Shown: positions 58,043 to 64,000 of the stretch, piece by piece
How positions within the stretch are numbered: position 1 is the stretch's first letter
Layout: the number at the start of each line of letters is the position of its first letter
Assembly: GCA_036365515.1 (NCBI GenBank)
Contig: CM070876.1
Coordinates: forward strand, 38,029,195 to 38,093,194
Direction of reading: 5' to 3'
DNA: 64,000 bases
DNA from: Torymus aiolomorphi
Taxonomy: Eukaryota > Arthropoda > Insecta > Hymenoptera > Torymidae
Translations under genes and position numbers: made by a program
Notes under the pieces: model-generated
Seen by the model: only the letters and a program-made list of their open reading frames with translations
Told to the model about the DNA's origin: nothing
Databases searched by the model: none

Positions 58043-59029
58043 AACCTGCGCCATTTTAGTTATACATATATAGATATACTGTACTGTGCTTTACACGTAT
58101 TTCCACTTTTCGTTACCGAAAATGTCAAATTCCAATATTGCCGATAATTTTTTTTTTCACGCGGGTTAGTTTTAGAAATATTTCTTCCGATTATTAAAGA
58201 TAAAAGTATAGCATCGTATGGTTCAAGTTGTATATACATTTCTTAAAAGTTGAGTAATTAAATAAGTAAAAAAAAACACTTGAAAAGCAATTTTAAACCA
58301 CAAAATGATCTTATAAATATTGAAATTAATAGATTAACCGACTACATTTTCGCATCTCAATTACCACAACACTTCTCGGACTAATTTTCCACACGAGATA
58401 TTATCATCGCCTCTTTGCACGCTTTTACGCACAACAGAAGCGCGCGAGCGGAGAACTGAGACTCAGCAAGGTGGAAACACATAGTAGAAGCGGTGACAAA
58501 AAGGGCATTGTCACTTCTAAACGAATAATTAGACCACAGAGCTGTAACCAGGAGTCGCGCTTGTGGCATTGTATAAAGCGACTCTATGAAATGTTAAATG
58601 AAGTTTTTATCCTGGCCGCAGGAGGAGTCGTCTGTCCCGTAGGACTCGTGTATACGCATAGCCTGTACACGAATACATAATATACACTATAGAAGTACAT
58701 AATGTGGTGCATCTTCAATGGTACCCCGAAGATTGCGGATAATAATACATATGGAGGGAAAAATATTGCAGAAATAGCACAGCTATTCAAAAAATCGATA
58801 TAAAACAGAAACTAACATCACAATCATTAATCATTATGTTTGACTCCTCGTGGAAAAAATACTATGGACATTGTAAAAACGAGCATCATGATATTCATCA
58901 CAAGGTGGTGGGAAAATAATATAAAACAAATAAAATAAATAAAACCGCTGCCAATTCATTACCACGTGTCTTCCTCAAACTTAATTCTCGCATATCTAAT
59001 ATTAATTTGCAATTTCAATAATTAACATT
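58043..59029. other. Unassigned DNA
   Basis: Includes a moderately GC-rich patch at 58395-58670 with only short frames (69 and 62 codons) and no motif. The short repeat 'ccgctgccaattcat' at 58943 is shared with 40627. Confidence 0.4.
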
Positions 59030-59450
59030 CTTACTTCTAATCCGGTCATAAAAACGACGAAAAAAAAATTGAGTTTCTTCTTGTTCTATAGACCACAGAA
59101 TACACGAAAAAACTTTGGAACACAGGAAAAAGATCTTGTGACACAATTTTAATTGCACATCAATTTTTCTTATGGAAATTTAACATGGGAAAAATGGACG
59201 AAAAGTAGTCACTGATGATTAACCAATAGCAAGCTCTTAAAGGTGCCAAAAAATATTCCACAAAAAGTGATTAAAGTAGAAGAAAAGATCTTTACTTTAA
59301 GCTAAAGTTCGTTAAAATCGGTTGGTTCTGTGCAAAGTTACGTGCATTCGAAAATGACAAAAAATTACCAAAAATGATAAAAATCTTAAGAATTACATAA
59401 ATTTGCTAAAACTCGCTTATTTTTTGTCATTTTTATGACTGGATTAAGGG
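59030..59450. repeat. Relative of the 39790 foldback (one arm)
   Basis: 'tatggaaatttaacatggg', 'atggacgaaaagtagtcact', 'aaaatattccacaaaaa' and 'gttctgtgcaaagttacgtg' occur in the same order as in 39945-40115. The matching right arm is only weakly preserved. Confidence 0.65.
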
Positions 59451-59617
59451 AAATTTTCGGGAGAATTGCACATATAGCGAAATGCATGATTGTAAAATTA
59501 TTATTGAAAATACAAAAAATGAAAAAAGTGATTTAATTGTATAAAAATATGCTTAAGTCTTTTGATTCTTTGCAGGTGTTTGAGCATCATTTGATTTAAG
59601 TATTTTTCCATTTTGAA

Positions 59618-59750
59618 TACTGTTACTATGTAAGTATATATATACTTATATGACTAATGTATGTTACTATGTAAGTATATATATTTACATTAATGTATGT
59701 TACTATGTAAGTATATATATTTACATAGTAACATACATTAGTCATGAGTA
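59618..59750. repeat. Short tandem/palindromic repeat 'ttactatgtaagtatatata'
   Basis: Three direct copies of 'gttactatgtaagtatata' at about 59625, 59663 and 59699; the last is followed by its complement 'tttacatagtaacatacattagtcat', making a hairpin of about 25 bp. It borders the left end of the BEL fossil. Confidence 0.65.
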
Positions 59751-59784
59751 CTAATGGCGGTCTGAGCTGATCTGGCTCGGATTG

Positions 59785-60655
59785 AAGCTAGCTTGGTTTT
59801 GGCGGCTATCAAGTTTACATGGGCAGGTGAGCTCGAACCGCTCCTGCGCCCGTATGACCATCCCCAGAGTCGAGCTTCAGGCAGCTCTGCTTGGTGCGAA
59901 ATCGCTCCGGCTAGTGGCCGAAGGCCTGGAGATGCCCAACTACGACTGCCATCCTTGGAGCGACTCGCAGGTCACCCTATACTGGTTCTGCTCAAACGGG
60001 CCGGTGGGCAACAATTTTGTGGACAACTACGTAAGCCATATTCACAAAGTCTTCTCCGGTTACTTCTGGTCCAACGTGAACATGCCGGGAAAGTCCGCTG
60101 ACCTAGCCACAAGGGCCGCTGACCTAGCCACAAGGGCCTTCGATCTGCCGTTTGATGAGAAGCATCCAGTGATTCTTGACGGCCTCGCTGGACCCCTCAT
60201 TGACAGGGCCCATCTGCGGGCCCTACATGGAGGCTATCGTATTATTCATTCCTACGTCATGAGACGAGCTTGGCCGGTGGGTGGAAGGGCTCTCACCAAG
60301 GTGGGACTCTAGGAGTGCATGGTCTGTGCCAAAGCCATCGCCCGCTCATCGACCCAGATCATGGTGACCCTTCCCGCTTCCAGTCACTGCTTCCGCGCCC
60401 TTTAGCCGATGCAGCGTCGACTACGTTGGGCCCCCAGATGCTCCGCTCGAAGGGTAGTGGCCTCCGTTCATCAAAAGGCTACGTCGCAATTTTCGTCTGT
60501 CTTAACACCAAGGCGATCCATCTCGAACTCATTGGAGACCTCACTACCGCCAGCTTCCTTGGGACCCTCACCCGCTTTATCGGGCGTCGAGGAATGCCCA
60601 CCAAAATTTGGAGTAACACGTGACTAATTTCAAGAGCGCCGTACTCTGCCGCCTG
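59785..60655 (+). pseudogene. BEL/Pao pol fragment: RNase H end and integrase (inverted part)
   Basis: Plus-strand homology begins in 'VLAAIKFTWAG' and shifts frame to 'MTIPRVELQAALLGAKS'. 'WSDSQVTLYWF' and 'NMPGKSADLATRA' follow (RNase H end; a 21-bp tandem duplication repeats ADLATRA). Next come an integrase zinc region ('HLRALHGG', C-M-V-C after a TAG at 60310-60312), 'CSVDYVGP' and 'YVAIFVCLNTKAIHLELIGD', and finally 'TNFKSAV' in another frame. Several frameshifts and stops make it inactive. It continues exactly where the minus-strand fragment at 60710-62480 breaks off, but in opposite orientation. Confidence 0.75.
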
Positions 60656-60709
60656 ATGCACGAGGTCAGCCTGAATTGGAACCCTTGGGCAGGGCCTTGG
60701 CCGTCTTCG

Positions 60710-62480
60710 GCGCGAAGATATACCGCAGCGGAAATTGCGCGACGTCTGGGATCTGGGAAGGCGTGTAGCTGCACATGGCAAGTCGTGGTCCAGTAGCCAA
60801 CGCGGTAGCGTGATGTCAAACACGTCCTGAAGGTCCCGCCTAAATGACTCCCATCTGCGAGTTAAAGGGGCAGGAAGCAGCTCGTCGCAGTCCAACTTGT
60901 CCTTCCAGAGGTCCTGCAAGAACATTTTGGCGGATACAACGATCAGCGCGAGTCTGGAGCTAACCTGCAGGAACAAAAAGCCTTGCGGTATCGGAGAAGA
61001 CTCGGCGCTTGGTTGGTTGCAGTGAGTCTCCTGATGCCGGTGGAACAAACAGAATTTCATCGCGCGTATAGGTTCCAGGCAACCTCGAGTTCATTGATCG
61101 GGCCTTCCGACGCAAACTGCAGCCAATCTGGACGAAGGCGATCCTTGTAAGGTAGATCATCGAGGAGCTGAGGCGTGTTGGAAATCCACTTCTTTAATAG
61201 GAAGCCCCCTTGGCGGAGAAGCTGGATGAGCTGGTGACGTCATTGTTCTGTCTCCGTCAGCGTGTAATCACGGTGACGAGGTCGTTATGGAACTTGGGGC
61301 CAGACAATAAGGCGTCGTTGAGGCTGCCATTGAAGACGACGCGAAGCTTTTGACCGCCGTCCTTCCGTTGCCAGAGTGTTCAGCTCTTCGTTGCTGAATG
61401 GACGCATGTGGCCTAACTCAATGTAGTCTCCCATGAATCTGACGTACTTGTCTCTGAGAAGGGGGTCCCGGGTCATGCGTTGATGTGTGGTAGCGAGGGC
61501 TCGACGAGCGTTGTCAAAGCTGTCTCCGAGGAGAGTCAAACAAGCCGGACGCGCAGGCAGCGGTACGCAGTAACGTCCAGTGCCGTCTCGGGTGTACCTG
61601 AGTAAGTAGATGGTCTGACAGCGAACGTCATCTGGCGATTGGCGCGTAACAGTGGGCACGGCCCTTGAACAACGGCGAAAGAGGTCGCACAATCGATGAC
61701 TGGTTGGCTAGGAGCACGGCCCGCAGTTTTCTCGGTGATGGTCCATCCGAAAACAATCTGTTGAGCCACGAGTCTTTCTCGGCAATGCACTTCTGGTAAA
61801 ATGATGCAGCTATATGCGTAGCTCCAAGCACTAGGTCGAGGGTCTGTCGAGTGACGAAGTCCGGGTCTGCCAGAGAGAGCTCGGGAAATATTTCCGACGG
61901 GCGCCCGTCGAGGAGGGCGCTTTGTGTCTCAATCTCGGCGTTGGAAACCACAGGCTTGAATGCGGATCCGATCAGTTTGACTAGGTAGGTGAAGGTAAAT
62001 TCAGATGCAGAGAACGGTGGCGTCAATGGGGGGATCCAGGACTTCGGCGATGCCGAATTGCTTTTTCTCTCCGCTATGCCCGAATTGACGAGCCAGATGA
62101 AGTCTAATGAGGGTGCTCTCCGAGCACGGGTCGATCAGGGCTCGGACGTCTGGTCGTTAGTGGCCGCCATCACTGATCTCGATGAGAACTGGGAGACGAA
62201 GGGGATCGTCTCCCCACTCGGCCCCGGTCTCACACACTCAGTTTCCCTGGCGACCTTGGCAGGAATTCCGGAGTGCACCGGGGGGGCCTGTACGCTTGTC
62301 CCTGCCGTCGTGGAGTAGAGTATGATGTGATCCGCCGTGGCAGTTGTAGTACAACTTGGCAAGGATGGTGATGGCCTTTCTCTCCTCCAGCGGGACTTGC
62401 CTCCTGAAATTGAACTTGCGGGGCTATCATCTCGTCTCCCGAGTTGCTGCTGAACGTTGCGCAGTCTCACGCCTCAAAAC
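60710..62480 (-). pseudogene. BEL/Pao pol fragment: gag end, protease, RT
   Basis: Read on the minus strand from 62480 down: a zinc-knuckle remnant ('YNCHGGSHHTLLH'), a protease with ALIDPCSES (Asp kept, usual Gly altered), and a protease-RT linker 'LADPDFVTRQTLDLVLGA'. Then 'GDYIELGHMRPF' and RT start 'DGGQKLRVVFNGSLNDALLS' follow. The RT core with its catalytic Asp pair is missing between about 61265 and 61245. The text resumes at 'QLIQLLRQGGFLLKKWIS' and reaches the RNase H start 'RAISAAVYLRAEDG'. Multiple frameshifts. Confidence 0.75.
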
Positions 62481-64000
62481 TGCCCTCTCCATCATCAATG
62501 ATGTTAGCTGTGGGAGCCCGAGATCTTCCGACCAACGCTGCTTCGGCAGAACGAGGCTCTTTAGCCTGGAATCAACGAGAGCCTGAGAAGTTTCCTGGTA
62601 GAACCCTAGGCTGGAGCTTTCCTCAAGTGAATGCGCGCGCCTACCAAGGGGACTTTGATTCGCTCGCGCTCCTTCATTTTCAGAATACTCATTGTACAAT
62701 TTAATGTAAATTACTTCAAGTGAATAAATCATGTACTTTTTTCCTAACATTTTTTCCTTGCTTTTTATTATTATCATTAATAATAATGATATTTATTCCA
62801 CTCGTCATGTATATATTTGTATTTTCTAATTCAGATATGAATTAGAAAATACAAATGCCATAAATATAGGAATTGGAAGATGTGATTAAAAGTTTTAAAA
62901 TAGGAATCTACAATATTTTGTAGAATTAATAATGCCACCCCTTTTATAATAAGTTTTATAATAATCTACTATAAATTTATGTTATTTATTACATTTCGAA
63001 ATTTGTAGTAAGTACGACTATATTACTTTCTCCCAGGGAGAGCTTTTAGGTGAAGAAGATGTATTAAAAAATACCAAAATTTTTCTAAAAGTTTCAATGT
63101 TAAATTACAGAGATATTATTAAGAACAAAAATAGATAATTCAAAGTTTCAAAAAAGAAAAAAAAGGTAATTTTATGCTCTTTCTGATACAATTTGACTAA
63201 ATTAATTTTTGTAACCTTTACATTAAAATAAAAAAAAAAAAAACTCACACATACACACGCAAATCCATACAGCTATTTTTTAAAAAATTTGTATTTTGAC
63301 TCCAAATCATTCCAAACACATTTCTAACATGTTTTTAACAAAACTTATATTTTTATCATTTTAAAATAATATGATAAATTTTCACTGAATTATTTTAATT
63401 TGTCCTATCATTGATAAAAATGTAAAAAAGGTTGATTACCAAAACTGAAAAATAAACATAAAAGAAAAACGCATTAACAAAATAAGAAATGGATTTTGGA
63501 CCGTAATTGAGATTTGAACTTTGTTTTAATTGAGCTTTCACTATAATTGGCTCAGTAGCAGCTAAGACCTTGATGAACTACACACCCTCCCCCGTCCCCC
63601 AGACACGCATACACACGCACATACGCAATAAATCAAAATTGTATTATGACACCAAATAACTCAAAAACCATTTCCAAAATATTTTTAACAAAAACTAAAA
63701 TTTTTATTGCTACAAAGATTTCTCTGTGAGGAAGCAAAAATTGTGCTATTCTGCAATGATTTTTTTAATCCGTGTAGATGCGAACGAGGTCAGGGAGCAT
63801 CGCACCTACACGCTGCTATGTACCCTTTACCCCTCCATCTTGCGCTCCATCCATACTTCGATACTACCACGGGGCTCTCGAGTTTCGTCCCCTTTCCGGT
63901 CCCTAGACGAAGCGCACCTTCAATCTCGCGGTGTCGTCTTATATGCGCCTCATTACATCTCTCTCACGTTCTTTTTTTTCCTATATCATTCCTCTCTTTG
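62481..64000. other. AT-rich DNA with CA-headed repeats; CpG/CT-rich end
   Basis: 'cacacatacacacgcaaat' at 63245 and 'cacgcatacacacgcacatacgc' in pieces at 63601-63626 each lead into similar AT-rich text ('ttttgactccaaat', 'ttatgacaccaaat'), as at 43030-43075; these look like one dispersed repeat. 62816-62860 has the inverted pair 'tttgtattttctaattc/gaattagaaaatacaaa'. From about 63765 the sequence becomes CpG/CT-rich, perhaps the edge of another promoter island. No gene. Confidence 0.4.

Noticed and set aside
61989..62318. Plus-strand frame in the BEL region
   Set aside because: Antisense to the recognisable BEL gag/protease sequence on the minus strand.

Overview
The window looks like nuclear DNA from an insect, most likely a hymenopteran. 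It is AT-rich with a few CpG-rich islands and has one intronless insect-type cytochrome P450 of the CYP3 clan (CYP9-like). It is crowded with insect-type transposons: a LINE, copia and BEL/Pao elements, Tc1/mariner, hAT and Transib-like elements, and foldbacks. The hymenopteran assignment is inference. No rRNA gene, canonical tRNA gene or CRISPR array was seen.

Layout. 1-12.5 kb is AT-rich DNA with a twin-hairpin repeat at 4.0-4.2 kb and CpG-rich, microsatellite-laden islands at 4.9-7.4 and 10.4-11.1 kb that look like promoter or first-exon regions without a convincing protein. 12.49-17.85 kb is a full-length non-LTR retrotransposon with a 14-bp target-site duplication (TSD) and a single frameshift in ORF2. 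18.9-26.5 kb holds several miniature inverted-repeat elements, a tRNA-derived repeat, another CpG-rich island and a possible terminal exon (SAM-like) on the minus strand inside an inverted-repeat element. 27.95-30.49 kb is a DD41D-type Tc1/mariner element with ~430-bp inverted repeats.

30.5-39.2 kb is the P450 neighbourhood: one intact 502-codon gene (31481-32989), an orphan C-terminal scrap of a second (about 33.8 kb), and a decayed third (36786-39198). The third is split by a 761-bp element whose ends read CACAGTG and which is flanked by a 5-bp TSD, the signature of Transib/RAG-type transposition. The intact gene is bracketed by inverted copies of a 240-bp repeat, and one flank has undergone a recent duplication with an 800-bp period.

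39.2-52.5 kb is nested foldback and MITE DNA. It includes a tRNA-derived repeat cut by an hAT MITE (8-bp TSD), a 983-bp foldback built of CCTATAGG-rich arms inserted in another inverted-repeat element, and a 2.08-kb foldback whose arms carry 90-bp repeats readable as 30-residue units on either strand. 52.57-57.51 kb is a structurally complete copia element with 292-bp LTRs differing at two noticed positions. 59.8-62.5 kb is a fossil BEL/Pao element in which the RNase H-integrase half has been inverted in place. The last 1.5 kb is AT-rich, ending in a CpG/CT-rich stretch.

Apart from the P450, no confident host protein gene is visible. The most interesting signals are the Transib-like insertion, dense TCAAGGTCA (nuclear-receptor half-site) arrays in transposon arms next to the P450s, the foldback elements with coding-like repeats, the TCT-TAG frameshift boundary in copia, and the in-place inversion of the BEL element.
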